64,000 nt of DNA from Lepidostoma basale (GCA_022606425.2 JAHDVF020000938.1:372001-436000); one strand, 5' to 3'. Shown: positions 22,490 through 32,169, counted from the stretch's first letter. A program made the numbers and translations. Notes: generated from the letters alone by a model not told the origin.

Positions 22490-22720
22490 ATCAACAATGA
22501 TGTAAAACTTCATATTATAAAATTAATACGAATGAAAACATTTGTCTTCTAGTACTTTTATTATAATTCATATGAATGACATGTTTCGCCTGTCTTAGGC
22601 ATTATCAAATGTCATTTGATATTACCTTAGACAGGCGAAATACAATATCATTCACATAAAATAAATAAAACTTCTATAAAATAGACTTTTTCATTCGTAT
22701 TAATTGTTATTATTTATTTT
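22490..22720. repeat. Foldback family B, copy B4 (palindrome)
   Basis: Inverted repeat with terminal blocks AATACGAATGAAAAC and TTTTCATTCGTATTAATT. The minus arm at 22574-22612 gives TTGATAA (22608-22602), extra T, GCC/GGC stem II, GAAACATGTC. The plus arm is decayed. Confidence 0.7.
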
Positions 22721-22744
22721 TATTTTGTTATTTTATTTTATATC

Positions 22745-22985
22745 ATTGTATTTTATATTATTTGTTTTAGATTTATTTTGTGGGTGTTGGACGATCGAAG
22801 TGTGCGCGGGAGATGCCTATTGGTGGCGATGAGGTTCGCAACCCATCATACCGCGTCTCCCGCGGGGCTAAAAGAGAAGGATGGAGTGCCGCATCAGTAA
22901 AAGTGTGACAGTCCATTTTTTCTGCCTACCCTTTCGGGGAGACGGCGTGATGATTAGTTAGTTAGTTAGTTAGTTAGTTAATTGT
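22745..22985 (+). mobile_element. Module K (RTE-A-tailed non-autonomous element)
   Basis: GTGCGCGGGAGATGCC, TGGCGATGAGGTTCGCAACC, CGTCTCCCGCGG, then the RTE-A 3' end and (GTTA)6. Close copies lie at 24760-25055, 25567-25760 (minus) and 32260-32460. The RTE-A terminus is joined to a different upstream sequence. Confidence 0.7.
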
Positions 22986-23084
22986 TATGAAAAAATAAAG
23001 ATTTCTCAAAAGTAATTCAAGAATGTAATCCTTTAAAACTGATTTCGTTCTTTATATGTTTGAAATGGTACCATGTTATTTTTT

Positions 23085-23310
23085 TAAATCCTCTTCTTTC
23101 CCTTTGCCATTTCCCATCATCTGGGGTCGGCCCTCCACGTACGAAAACGCCAAACTTTTCTATCTTGGCTCATCTCCACTGTCAGGATCTCGCGTTAGAG
23201 CTCCTTTTCCATGTTGGCCCACCATGTTGCCATTAGGCGACCTCTTCATGGTTTTGTGGGAATGCTGAGGGCTTTTTGGACAATGTGTTCATTGTCTCTT
23301 CGCATAACAT
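23085..23310 (-). mobile_element. LINE C-terminal fragment
   Basis: The minus-strand translation gives RRDNEHIVQKALSIP, RGRLMATWWANMEKEL and QDRKVWRFRTWRADPR, a LINE C-terminal pattern from a family not otherwise seen here. Confidence 0.6.
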
Positions 23311-23795
23311 TTTCTTAAATCCTAAACTTATTAATTGTTCATTGAACTATAATATAACGTAAATCTAAATCTAAAATATTTACATAATTTCGAGGCATAC
23401 GATTTCTGGAAATTTCTCCGTATTATATAGCTCACTCTCTTGTAAAAATCATGTAACAATTTTGTTTATTATTTCAGAAACATAAAATAAATATTTGTCT
23501 ATGATACATGGCATTATAGAATTATTTGTCTATTAATTGAACTTACTCATTCATTGGGAGTAAAACAAAAATATATAAATGAAATTAAATACCCATTTAA
23601 AAGCTATCCAAACAATTTTTTTTAATGTATTTTCAATATAAATTATATTTACTTCTAACAAATAAGCTTTCTTTGGGAGTATCCATCATTATACACCGAC
23701 TAAACTGCAAAAATTATTTTATTCCCCAATATACATAATCAAACTGTCTAAGTGTTGCCTGTAAAGAGAGTAAACAAAATGATGAACATTATTTT
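23310..23795. other. No gene recognised
   Basis: AT-rich with no repeat match and no coding signal. Confidence 0.5.
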
Positions 23796-23800
23796 TGGAT

Positions 23801-24013
23801 AATTGATACGAATGAAAACGTCCGTTTTCTGGAAGTTTTATTATATTTTATGGGAATGACATGTTTCGCCCTTCTATGGCATTATCAAATGTCGAAGGGC
23901 GAAACATGTCATTCCCATAAAATATAATAAAACTTCTAGAAAACTGGCGTTTTCATTCGTATTAATTATTTAATATGGAGTTTTACATCATTGTTCAAGA
24001 AACAATAAATTTA
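23801..24013. repeat. Foldback family B, copy B5 (near-perfect palindrome)
   Basis: Arms 23801-23874 and 23894-23966 are nearly identical inverted copies around a 19-bp centre. The right side continues into GGAGTTTTACATCATTG and CAAGAAACAATAAAT, the family's one-sided terminal block. The minus hammerhead-like core is TTGATAA (23888-23882), extra T, GCC/GGC stem II, GAAACATGTC ending at 23858. The plus arm lacks the TTGATAA half. Confidence 0.8.
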
Positions 24014-24181
24014 TTATTTTTGGAATGTATTTCTTTATATATAAATTAAACAATGATCAAAGGGTAGATATTTTATAGAATTTAGTTTCTTTAGTTTTGG
24101 TTCAATGTTTCGTCCAAATTGACGCTTTAAACATTATATATGAACTATTTATATAGCCTGTTAGTGAAATAAACAAATTAA

Positions 24182-24345
24182 TAGGAAGACCGAGAAAAAC
24201 GTGGCAAGATCAAATCAGTCAAATATTCAATGTCGTTCCCGCGAGGAGTCGGAGAATCATGATAATTGTATCAGGAAAGAACAGTATGGCGGTCCGTTCA
24301 TTCTGCCTACCGCTTCGTGGAGACGGCGAAATGGTTAGTTAATCT
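24182..24345 (+). mobile_element. RTE-A 3' end fragment
   Basis: AGGAAGACCGAGAAAAACGT through CTGCCTACCGCTTCGTGG and GGTTAGTTAATC. The terminal coding block is decayed. Confidence 0.7.
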
Positions 24346-24544
24346 GTCAGTTAATTAGATTTATTAACTATTATATTTAGATAGTTAATTAAATTAAAGC
24401 CTATTTGGGAAATAAATAAATAATCCCGTAATTTGGAGATATTTCGTGTACCTATAAGTGAATAGTTTTGGTCAATTTGTATGTTGCCGCACTTTGTGAT
24501 AAGTATTTGTGACATAAAATACGTTTTCACTGTTTTAATGTTAA

Positions 24545-25055
24545 AATTAAAGTTTTTTGGTTAATAAAAAGAATTTTGACAGGTGTATAAACAAATTTTC
24601 ATTTGTTCCAATGACAATTTGAATAAATTCTTCAAGAATATTTTAAAGTTTTTGCTGGTGTTGGATTATTTTAAGTGCCTAATTACAGTTGATTAAAAAA
24701 AACAATAGATAACGTGAAATAAAAATTAAATATTCACAAATGTCCGGATCGCCCAACGACAAGCGCACCATCTAAAAGAACATTATGTGTTAAATTATTT
24801 TTATTTGTTATTTTATTTTATATCATGGAATTTTATATAATTTGTTTTCGATTTATTTTGTAGGCGTTGAACGATCTAGGTGCGCGCGGGAGATGCATAT
24901 TGGTGGCGATGAGGTTCGCAACCCATCACACCGCGTCTCTCGTGGGAGCGAAAAGAGAGGGATAAATTGCCGCATCGATTAAAGTGTGGCAGTCCATTCT
25001 TTCTGCCTACCCTTTCGAGGAGACGGCGTGATGGTTAGTTAATTAGTTAATAAAT
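24545..25055 (+). mobile_element. Module K, long copy (inverted partner of 25567-26075)
   Basis: About 510 bp. The 5' part (CATTTGTTCCAATGACAATT, TTTTGCTGGTGTTGG) resembles the arm of foldback family A. The 3' part is module K plus the RTE-A end and GTTA tail. An inverted copy of the same length starts 512 bp downstream. Confidence 0.68.
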
Positions 25056-25059
25056 AATT

Positions 25060-25560
25060 TAATTTATCTTCATTTTATTTAATTATTATTTTTGAATAAC
25101 AGTATCTTTATTATTTTGTAAACAATCTATTGTATATTATACTTGAATACATCGCACACCCAATACAATTACGGACCCCTTATAACAAACGCGTTACACT
25201 CCCCTATTCCTTGCAATTTATGTCATATTGTACATATGACATAACGCCTGGCACAGTATAACATATATTCCGACAATCTGGGAGCGGGGATCCTTTAAGA
25301 TCCTTCCTGCATGGAACTTTGTCCAGGAGTATGGAGGAACTGAAAGATAAGCCCTCCTAACGCCTTCTCCGTACAGTTTGCGGGGGAACCCACATAGGGA
25401 ATAGTAAAGGCCGCCACCTGAGCTTATAATACTAACCGAATAGTTTCAAACTAGGATTATCGAGAATTGTTATTACAGATACATTGAAAACACATTTAAT
25501 TATTCACTTTGAAATCCATATTAATATTTTGCAATTGGCTTTCTATCCGATATTAAGAAA
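25060..25560. other. Spacer between inverted module-K copies, no gene recognised
   Basis: 25270-25420 has mixed composition (GGAGCGGGGATCC, GAAGCGAACC-type LINE-like text is absent). I recognise neither a repeat nor a coding frame. Confidence 0.4.
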
Positions 25561-25566
25561 ATAATC

Positions 25567-26075
25567 TAACTAACTAACCATCACGCCGTCTCCCCGAAAG
25601 GGTAGGCAGAAAGAATGGACTGCCACACTTTAATCGATGCGGCACTCCATCCTTCTCTTTTCGCCATCGCGAGAGACGCGGGGTGATGGGTTGCGAACCT
25701 CATCGCCACCAAAAGGCATCTCCCGCGCACACTTCGATCGTTCAACGTCTACATAATAAATCTGAAACAAATTATCTGAAATACAATGATATAAAATAAA
25801 ATAACAAAGAAAAATAATTATAAACACATAAAGTTATTTTAGATGGTGCACTTGTCGTCAGCTGGACGATCCGGACATTTGTGTTTATTTAATTTTTATT
25901 TCACGTTATCCACTGTTTTTTTTTTAATTGACTGTAATTAGGCACTTAAAACAATCCAACACCAGCAAGAACTTGAAAATATTATTGAAGAATGTATTTA
26001 AATTGTCATTGGAACAAATGAAAAATTTATTTTTCCACCTGACAAAATTCTTTTTTTAAACGAAAAAACGTATAT
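25567..26075 (-). mobile_element. Module K, long copy, minus strand
   Basis: Begins on the plus strand with TAACTAACTAACCATCACG (tail and RTE-A end), then the complement of the module-K GC-rich block, then the family-A-like 5' region to about 26075. It mirrors 24545-25055. Confidence 0.68.
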
Positions 26076-26089
26076 AATTTTAACACCAA

Positions 26090-26235
26090 AATAATCTATA
26101 AACTGTTAAATTAAATAACTTTGTTTTATCTATCACAATTGTATTTTTATTTTACGCGACAGCTGTTTCGTCAACATATGTTGACATCATCAGGTGTTAC
26201 AATAATATATCAAATATGCTTTGACCGTGTCGGTA
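26090..26235 (-). repeat. Foldback family A, copy A3
   Basis: AACTGTTAAATTAAATAACT, the CACAATTGTATTTTTATTTT block and the hammerhead, directly abutting module K. Confidence 0.7.
26151..26197 (-). ncRNA. Hammerhead ribozyme motif (family A3)
   Basis: Minus strand: CTGATGA (26193-26187), an extra T, a perfect 6-bp stem II GTCAAC/GTTGAC with loop ATAT, GAAA, CAGCTG, GTC ending at 26158, then GCG. Stem I opposite CAC has C-G, an A-C mismatch, C-G. The core is fully consensus apart from the extra nucleotide. Confidence 0.75.
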
Positions 26236-26244
26236 TGGATTTAT

Positions 26245-26560
26245 CTCTGTTAGTATGGAGTATTAGAATAGCAATGTTAGATTTCAGAAAATATTTAAGA
26301 CTCCACTGTTTGGTTAGTCTAGCCATAAAAGAAAAAGTACATAGTAAATAAATAAATCTATTAGTAAAAAAATTGCAGTTATTTTAACAATTTAAATTTT
26401 ATCTCTATTCTTATGTAACATATATTGTATAACAAGTTAGTCCATTGTTTTGGCCGAAACACTATGATACCTTAACATTTTAAACTGTTAAATTAAATAA
26501 CTTTGTTTTATGTATCACAATACTATTTTTATTTTACGCGACAGCTGTTTCGTAAACTGA
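26245..26560 (-). repeat. Foldback family A with upstream block, copy A4 (truncated ribozyme)
   Basis: 26247-26400 (TTAGTATGGAGTATTAGAAT and onward) recurs almost identically at 59521-59700, followed in both by the GTCCATTGTTTTGGCCGAAA block and a family A unit. In A4 the ribozyme stops after the GAAA complement; the CTGATGA half is missing. Confidence 0.6.
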
Positions 26561-26850
26561 TTTTTCGAACCTTTATGTGTATTTGTTCCTATGTCAATTT
26601 AAATAATTTATTTGATATAATTTTGAAGTTCTTGCTGGAGTTGACATAGGAATAAATACACATAAAGGTTCGAAAAATCACGAAATATTGACATTTGTTA
26701 TATTATTTAACACTTGATGATGTCAACAGAGGTTGAGAGACAAAAGACGAAACAGCTGTCGCGTAAAATAAGAAATACATTTTTTTTCATAAAACAAAGA
26801 TTTTTAATTTCACAAGTTATTATGTTAAAGTATCATAGTGTTTCGGTCAA
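26560..26850 (+). repeat. Foldback family A, copy A5
   Basis: Inverted relative to A4, sharing the AAGGTTCGAAAAATCACG arm. The ribozyme region has TTGATGATGTCAAC and GACGAAACAGCTGTCGCG, but about ten extra bases inside stem II break it. Confidence 0.6.
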
Positions 26851-26944
26851 AATAATAGACTTTTTAAAAAAATCTCTACCAATATGCATTTTTCAAAACT
26901 TTAAAAAGAGAAATATAAATTATTATATATCAAAAATATATATT

Positions 26945-27360
26945 CATTGTTTCTTGATCAACGATGTAAAACTTCATATTAAATAATTAATATGCATTAA
27001 AATGTCAGTCTTCTAGGAGTTTTTAAGACAGTCAATTGATTTTACTGAAATCATGATGGAAGTTCATTTTAAATAATAATTAAATTAATCTATGTTTTTT
27101 TAACTACTTCCACTTTTGTCTTTATTTCGACAGCGACCGGTTTCGCCAGGCTCGCTAATGAGTCTGTCAAATTAAAGTCAAATATGGAAGTAGTTTAAAA
27201 AAAATCGTTTTATTCCTTATTATTCTAGGAGTTTTAATGTATTTTTTGATGGAATAAGATGCTTCGCCCTACTTAGGCATTATCAAATGATAATTCTTAA
27301 GGCAAAACATTTCATTCCATCAAAAATATAATAAAATTCCTAAAACATAGACGTTTTCGT
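26945..27360. repeat. Foldback family B, copy B6, interrupted by family C
   Basis: A B element (AACGATGTAAAACTTCAT to GACGTTTTCGTTCATATT) is split by a 200-bp family C element. Its own minus-strand core (27255-27292) reads TTGATAA, extra T, GCC..GGC, GAAG, with the terminal A of GAAA changed and GTC lost. Confidence 0.65.
27011..27236. mobile_element. Foldback family C nested in B6, 13-bp TSD
   Basis: A 200-bp insert (27024-27223) flanked by TTCTAGGAGTTTT (27011-27023 and 27224-27236). The insert carries CAGCGACCGGTTTCGCCAGG. On the minus strand it is a decayed hammerhead: CTCATTA core, GAAACCGGTC with palindromic ACCGGT stem III, and a 5-bp stem I (GACAG with CTGTC). Confidence 0.75.
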
Positions 27361-27443
27361 TCATATTAATTATTCACGTTTTTATTTGTCTTTTTCTTTT
27401 TTATATAATTGGATATACAACACTAACATTAAAAAAATATATA

Positions 27444-27484
27444 TATCAGACATGTTTTGGACAACCGGTCTTTCAGTGATACAT
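27444..27484 (-). ncRNA. Hammerhead-like motif (family D3, minus arm)
   Basis: Minus strand: CTGAAAGACC...GTCC, AAAACATGTC, TGAT. G12 is changed to A and the CTGAAGA/stem II junction is rearranged, so it is probably inactive. Confidence 0.5.
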
Positions 27485-27534
27485 ACCTATTATAAAGATA
27501 CATATTTATAATATTTTAAATACGTATCTCCATA

Positions 27535-27583
27535 ATATGTATCACTGAAGAAGGACCGGTTGTCCGAAACATGTCTGATATGG
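27535..27583 (+). ncRNA. Hammerhead ribozyme motif (family D3, plus arm)
   Basis: Best family D ribozyme. Stem I ATCA/TGAT (27541-27544 with 27576-27579), extendable by three more pairs including G-T. CTGAAGA 27545-27551, extra A, stem II GGAC/GTCC (27553-27556 with 27562-27565), GAAA 27566-27569, CATG, GTC ending at 27575. All conserved core residues are present. Confidence 0.8.
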
Positions 27584-27711
27584 AATTTTTTTTTTAATGT
27601 TTGTGTTGTATGTACAAACTATTAAATATAAAAAAAATAAGACAAATAAAACATCAACAACACAAAGTATGGCGAACATAGAAGAAATTCACGTTTTCAT
27701 TTTAAATTTCA

Positions 27712-27905
27712 TAGAAGTATTGCCAGACAGGGAATGGATAGATAGGTATTCAGTGTCTTGATATTGTGACCACGGGAAGAGAAAAGAGGCATCGGTAGGC
27801 AATCCAAAAATATGGCCTGATGACATAATTCCAATTGAGGGAATAATAAGAGTCGCACAAAATAGAGAAACAAGAAGATATGGCTAAAGAGAAAAAGAAG
27901 AGAAA
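27712..27905 (+). mobile_element. LINE-B C-terminal fragment
   Basis: Translates to IARQGMDR, REEKRGIGRQSKNMA with stops, matching the GHLARQ...RRVLxWRP...GRP order of LINE-B, with an (AAG)n-like end. Confidence 0.5.
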
Positions 27906-27944
27906 TTAAACATTTATTTTTACAAGACTTTATTTTGTTCATTA

Positions 27945-28390
27945 AACAGGCACCGCGCGGTGAAGAAAACCGAGTGGCAAGTGACGCGCGAGTCCACTCC
28001 TGTCACGACTGTCGAGCGCATGACGTGTGTATGTACGTTGCGTGTGTACTTTTCTTGCACCTATTTTATTTTATATGACGTTTAATTCATGATAAAACCA
28101 ATTAAAAAGCTAATTACAAATAATTAACCTAAAAGCTTTGCCTTATATCCATTTAAAACATAGATTTATAAATGGATTCTCACGAGTCCAGCAAAAAAAA
28201 TTTAATCTCACACCGTTAAGCGAGTATTAATCTATCAACCACTTCTGTTCTACTAAAATATTATAATACTAATAAGAAGGTATTTTTTTACCCTAATGAA
28301 GCTCCGACTTTGAGCAAACCGGATAGTAGTTTTAAAAAATAAAATGTATCATGGTTTTAATTTATTTGTCAATATCACATCATGTCACAA
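27945..28390. other. No gene; short GC-rich patch at 27950-28060
   Basis: CACCGCGCGGTG, GTGACGCGCGAGTCC and ACTGTCGAGCGCATGACG are GC-rich and unique in this window. Function unknown. Confidence 0.35.
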
Positions 28391-28394
28391 ATGA

Positions 28395-28500
28395 TGACCT
28401 TCATGGCAGATAGGCAATAGCTATGACTGCCACCCCAAAGGGATACTCACGCTGTCTTTGATCTGGTGTAGAATTCATGTGACGATAAAATATAATAGCT
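28395..28500 (+). repeat. SINE S1, degenerate
   Basis: GACTGCCACCCCAAAGGG, CACGCTGTCTTTGATCTGG and ATTCATGTGACGATAAAAT match the S1 body. The A box is lost. Confidence 0.5.
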
Positions 28501-28544
28501 ATACCCTTTAAATCGTTTTTCCTTACGCTCCAATTATGTAAAGA

Positions 28545-28720
28545 CAAAGTCCATTGTTTTGGCCGAAACACTATGAAACTTTAACATTATAAACTATTAA
28601 CTTAAAAAACTTTGTTTTATGTATTACAATTGTATTTTATTTTCCGCGACAGCTGTTTCGTCAACCTATGTTGACATCATCAGGTGTTACAATAATATAT
28701 CTTTTTTTTTTATTTAACAG
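28545..28720 (-). repeat. Foldback family A, copy A6
   Basis: GTCCATTGTTTTGGCCGAAA block, ACTTTGTTTTATGTATTACA block and the ribozyme, in the same order as A3 and A7. Confidence 0.7.
28641..28687 (-). ncRNA. Hammerhead ribozyme motif (family A6)
   Basis: Minus strand: CTGATGA (28683-28677), an extra T, perfect GTCAAC/GTTGAC stem II with loop ATAG, GAAA, CAGCTG, GTC ending at 28648, then GCG. Identical to A3 apart from one loop base. Confidence 0.75.
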
Positions 28721-28929
28721 TTTATAATGTAAAGAATTATTCAACAGCAACAAAAAAATATTGAGTGCTCTATACTTAAAAAAATATATATAACGTTATT
28801 GTTGTTTTTTTTATATATTTTTTTTAATGCTGGCGTTTGAAGAAGTCATGCCGTATTTCCAAGTGCAATGCGAATGATAGTATTTTAAACAAAATTACGA
28901 AAGGGTAATTACGATGCAAAGAAAGAATG

Positions 28930-29145
28930 AAGATAGAAAGTGAACCAATGTAAACGTTAACGATGTACACAAAAATAAATAGAGGTAGATCGAGATAAAC
29001 GCGGCGCGATCAAATCAATCGAATATTACGTGCGTGTATGATACAATGTACGAATGTAAAGGAACGAGAGAAGTATGTGAAGAAAGAACATTTTAGCTGT
29101 CCATTATTTGTGCCAACCCCATCGGGCAGACGGCGTGATGGTTCA
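28930..29145 (+). mobile_element. RTE-A 3' end fragment
   Basis: TGTAAACGTTAACGATGTAC, GAGATAAACGCGGCGCGATC, ACGTGCGTGTATG and GGCGTGATGG; no tail remains. It abuts a LINE-B copy at 29150. Confidence 0.7.
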
Positions 29146-29149
29146 CTTT

Positions 29150-29545
29150 TACTTATTCTTCAACCTATTCCCGTCCTCTCTTAGTCAAATGCCTCCTCCA
29201 TTTGATTTCACGCCACTCTGTATTTTGCAGACTGCATCCAGTTTATGCCGACGTGGCAGTTCAGATCATCCTTCCACCGAAGTTGCGGTCGCCCTGCACA
29301 TCTCTTTGCGGTCCATGGTCTCATTTTTCTTCAGAACATCTGGCTACGTGACCAGTCGTCATTTTAGTCGCTATGTGATGGATTATGTAAGTGACCTTTA
29401 TTTTTATATCAACGAATCGTTTCTGACTCTCTTTCTAATGCTTATTCCTAACATGGTTCTCTCCATGGCTCTTTGGGTCTCTCACTGTATTTTAGTACTT
29501 TGTTTGGACAATGTTAGTTTCGAGATTATATGTTATAGTTATGTT
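29150..29545 (-). mobile_element. LINE-B C-terminal remnant
   Basis: Reverse complement of the LINE-B terminal blocks (compare 2105-2560), with a TTCTTCAACC end. The frame is heavily disrupted. Confidence 0.65.
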
Positions 29546-29554
29546 ATAGTTTGA

Positions 29555-29775
29555 AGTTATAATGGCAATGGGCAGGACATGTGGCGAGACAGGATGAGCT
29601 CAGGTGATAACCTAGAATCCTGAAGCGGAGGCCTTCGAACAACAGAAGAGGCATAGGAAGACCACAAAAGAGGTGGATGAATGATGTTGTCCAACTTGCA
29701 GGTGGTGGCAGCTGATAGCCCAAGATCAAAATTGTTGGAAGATTTTAGAATAGGCATGTATCCAGAAGCTCTTTA
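29555..29775 (+). mobile_element. LINE C-terminal fragment
   Basis: Translates to QWAGHVARQDELR, PRILKRRPSNNRRGIGRPQK and RWMNDVVQLAGG, then decays. Confidence 0.6.
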
Positions 29776-29784
29776 ATAGTAAGA

Positions 29785-30240
29785 TTCTCTAGTGTCTAAA
29801 ACGCAAAATGTATGATCAATGCGTACTTCCAGTACTGAAATATGGAGCAAAAACGCTAAACCTCACCAAGTCGACCACTCAGACCGAATAAGAAATACTG
29901 AAATACGTAGAAGGTTTAGAAATGCGTAGGAGTAACAGATGTCGTCGCAAGGGAAGCGAAGCTTAAATACTCATTTGCGGGACATGTTGCCAGATTGGTA
30001 GACGATAGATGGACCAGAAGGGTGGTAAAGTGGAGACCCCGCGAAGACAAACGAAAAAGAGGGAGACCCCCACACGATTGTCCGATGACATTAAAAGAAT
30101 AACTGGCGATTGGATGCAAAAGGCACAAGACAGGGATACGTGGAGAATTATAGGGAAGGCCTATGTCCAGCAGTGGACGACAGCGGCTGTTTAATGGAAA
30201 ATGGAATAGAAATGTATCCAGCAATGGAGTAAAATTAACT
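29785..30240 (+). mobile_element. LINE-B C-terminal remnant
   Basis: SLKRKMYDQCVLPVLKYGAK, then (frameshifted) WTRRVVKWRPRED, RGRPP, GDWMQKAQDRDTWR and GKAYVQQWT. Related to the minus copy at 46135-46320. Confidence 0.7.
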
Positions 30241-30615
30241 GAAAAGAAAGAAGATAGAAGAAAAGGGATAGTGAAGGAAACATCAAAACAATGAATTCTG
30301 TGTAAATAGTTCATTGAAATTGTTATATAGTTCTGGTCAGTGCAGCGGCTTTCGGACACTGGGCAGTACGTATTCATTACCATACTTTGTCAAAGTTCAA
30401 GTCGTTAATAAGGGAGTTGGCCACTAATGTCTGGGGTGCCTTACACACCGTACACTACATAAGGCACACTATACAGACATGGAACAGTTCAAGCTTACTT
30501 CCTGCAAGCAGATGAGCATTTAATCCCTCGGCACGACAGTATTCGAAAGAGATTATAAATTTAATAGTTTCTTGAAATTTAACAATATTTGATAGAGTGT
30601 CAATAGTTCAAATAT
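30240..30615. other. No gene recognised
   Basis: Mixed composition with no repeat match and no coding support. Confidence 0.4.
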
Positions 30616-30619
30616 GATA

Positions 30620-30835
30620 AGAGAATGGAGTACGAGCGAATGCAATGAAATCATTTTAAACAAAATAATTGGGCAAATGGAAAGAGTTAATGGAGAAATA
30701 ATGGTCAAGAAAGTATATGTAAACGACATTAAAAGGATTAGAAATAAAGGAAGATAGAGGAGAACGTGACGCAATCAAATATTAAACGTCGGCCACGCAA
30801 AGTGTCGGAGAAATCGACGTGCGTGCATGACACTG
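30620..30835 (+). mobile_element. RTE-A fragment, both ends truncated
   Basis: Degenerate MxRVNGEIMVKKVYVNDIK-type coding, then CGACGTGCGTGCATGACAC. It stops before the 3' terminus, apparently at the LINE-H insertion at 30852. Confidence 0.65.
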
Positions 30836-30851
30836 AGATACGTGATAAATA

Positions 30852-31087
30852 ATAAAAATCAAATCAAATCAAATCAGTTTATTATCTTAACAGACATAAA
30901 AAACAATGTTAATATTTAAGGCATCTATTGGGTATAGATAAAATATAATATTTATACGTACAATATAATTACCAGGAACGCATGAGAGGTGGTTCGATAT
31001 TAGGAAGACAAGATACTGTCTAAAGTCAAGAGTCTTTGTGTTCTGAACGTACTTTCACTAATATGAAAGACGTCGATCTCCGAGGAC
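30852..31087 (-). mobile_element. LINE-H 3' end, (AAATC)n tail
   Basis: Minus-strand 3' end of LINE-H. The tail AAATCAAATCAAATCAAATC is at 30857-30878, then the 3' UTR and last codons matching 5440-5655. It is 5'-truncated at 31087. Confidence 0.78.
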
Positions 31088-31129
31088 CGTAATAATTATA
31101 ATATGCTTAACTTTTAAATCACAGTTTTT

Positions 31130-31735
31130 ATAATGTAACCACCTCAAGAACGCATTAAGCCGTGTTGTATTTTATAACGATGCGTCTGATATTCGCGATC
31201 AGTTAGAATATTCATTATTATGTTTATGACATTCAAATTTTTTACTGGGTGTAGACGTCATTAAAGAGCTCCTGTTACAGTTTGTGTATTTTATTGTGTT
31301 TTCGTTTGTTTAAACTTGGTGATTTGATATTAATCTTTAACTTTATATGTGTTTTATATCGATGTTTTTGTGATTTGGTGTTAAAAATTAATAAAATGTG
31401 TGTTTTTTAAAGATTTTTTAAATTTTCTTCGAGCGGCCGCGAGCCGCGAAGCACGCGAGTGTTCATGTTTAAACTAATGTTATAATAAATGTTTTTTTTT
31501 TTGTGTTACTAATATATTTAGCCGTCTGCCACGTGGTAGATGATGTTTTTTTGTGCAAGTGTTTAAATTTCGATGATTTTGGTCCAATATTTATTAAAAT
31601 TAAATCGTATATGAAGAAATTTTTTACAAATTTACACGTGTCAAACTAAAACAATGAAATTTTGAACTGTTTAAAAATTTTCTCGCGAACGTTCTTACCG
31701 AAAGTTCTTACCGAAATTATTAGTTAGTTAGTTAG
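31130..31735. repeat. Repeat block upstream of the GC-rich ORF
   Basis: 31138-31200 matches the repeat at 19025-19110. GAGCGGCCGCGAGCCGCG at about 31434 and a (TTAG)4 tract at 31718-31738 precede the ORF. It may be a 5' untranslated region or the tail of another unit. Confidence 0.4.
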
Positions 31736-31790
31736 TTATACATCGGTGTCAACCCGCCTGTCGTCCTCTTCTTCTTTTTTTTTCCCCAAG

Positions 31791-32162
31791 ATGAGAAGGG
31801 GAGGGGTTGCGGGGAGGAGTGACGTGGTTGCAGCCTCGACCGCTGCGACTACGACCGCGGCTGTGGACGCCGCCCCAAGTGATGATGCTGATGATGCTGG
31901 TGGTGCTGGTGCAGGTGGTCCTTCACCCTCGAGTGGAGTGTCTTTTGCACCAGCGCCCCACAAGTCGTCGTCTTCCTCCTCTGTCAAGAAGAGGAAGAAG
32001 GGAGCCGGAAAGGGGTCGAGTGGCGGTGGAAGCGCAGCCCCTCCCTCACCGGCTGCTTCACAGGTTGATTCTCCGGCTGCTGCTGTTGTGGCTCCATGTA
32101 CGACTGGTACGAGTGCGGTGGCGGCCACCGCCCGGTGCGGGAGACGCTGCCAGAGCAATTAA
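31791..32162 (+). CDS. GC-rich low-complexity ORF in a (GTTA)n-flanked unit
   Basis: The frame opens at 31746 with a GTG. The first ATG is at 31791, in an AAG-ATG context, giving about 123 codons. The product is rich in Ala, Ser, Gly and Pro, with a basic cluster (VKKRKKGAGKG) that could be a nuclear or nucleic-acid-binding segment; no domain is recognisable. Base composition is far more GC-rich than its surroundings. It lies between a TTAG tract (31718-31738) and the module-K 3' end (32172-32460), so it is more likely the 5' coding part of a retroelement than a host gene. It could also be an open but untranslated GC-rich UTR: the antisense frame is open too. Confidence 0.35.
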   Translation: MRRGGVAGRSDVVAASTAATTTAAVDAAPSDDADDAGGAGAGGPSPSSGVSFAPAPHKSSSSSSVKKRKKGAGKGSSGGGSAAPPSPAASQVDSPAAAVVAPCTTGTSAVAATARCGRRCQSN

Positions 32163-32169
32163 ATAGACA

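Larger units (their letters stand above)
27372..27697. mobile_element. Foldback family D, copy D3, with 11-bp TSD
   Basis: A 304-bp element (27383-27686) flanked by ATTCACGTTTT (27372-27382 and 27687-27697). It has two inverted ribozyme arms, the ACACTAACATT/AATGTTTGTGTT outer arms, and the one-sided 3' tail AACACAAAGTATGGCG then ATAGAAGAA. It inserted beside the family B copy B6. Confidence 0.8.

Noticed and set aside
22965..22985. (GTTA)n tracts as telomeric repeats
   Set aside because: They always follow the RTE-A 3' end, so they are retroelement tails. The usual insect telomere unit is TTAGG.
26445..26480. GGCCGAAACACTATG as another hammerhead
   Set aside because: It has CCGAAAC but no CTGANGA-type half upstream and no GTC; it is a separate conserved block of family A.
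31736..32158. Antisense 140-codon GC-rich ORF
   Set aside because: It is the mirror of the GC-rich sense ORF; open frames on both strands are expected from the composition.
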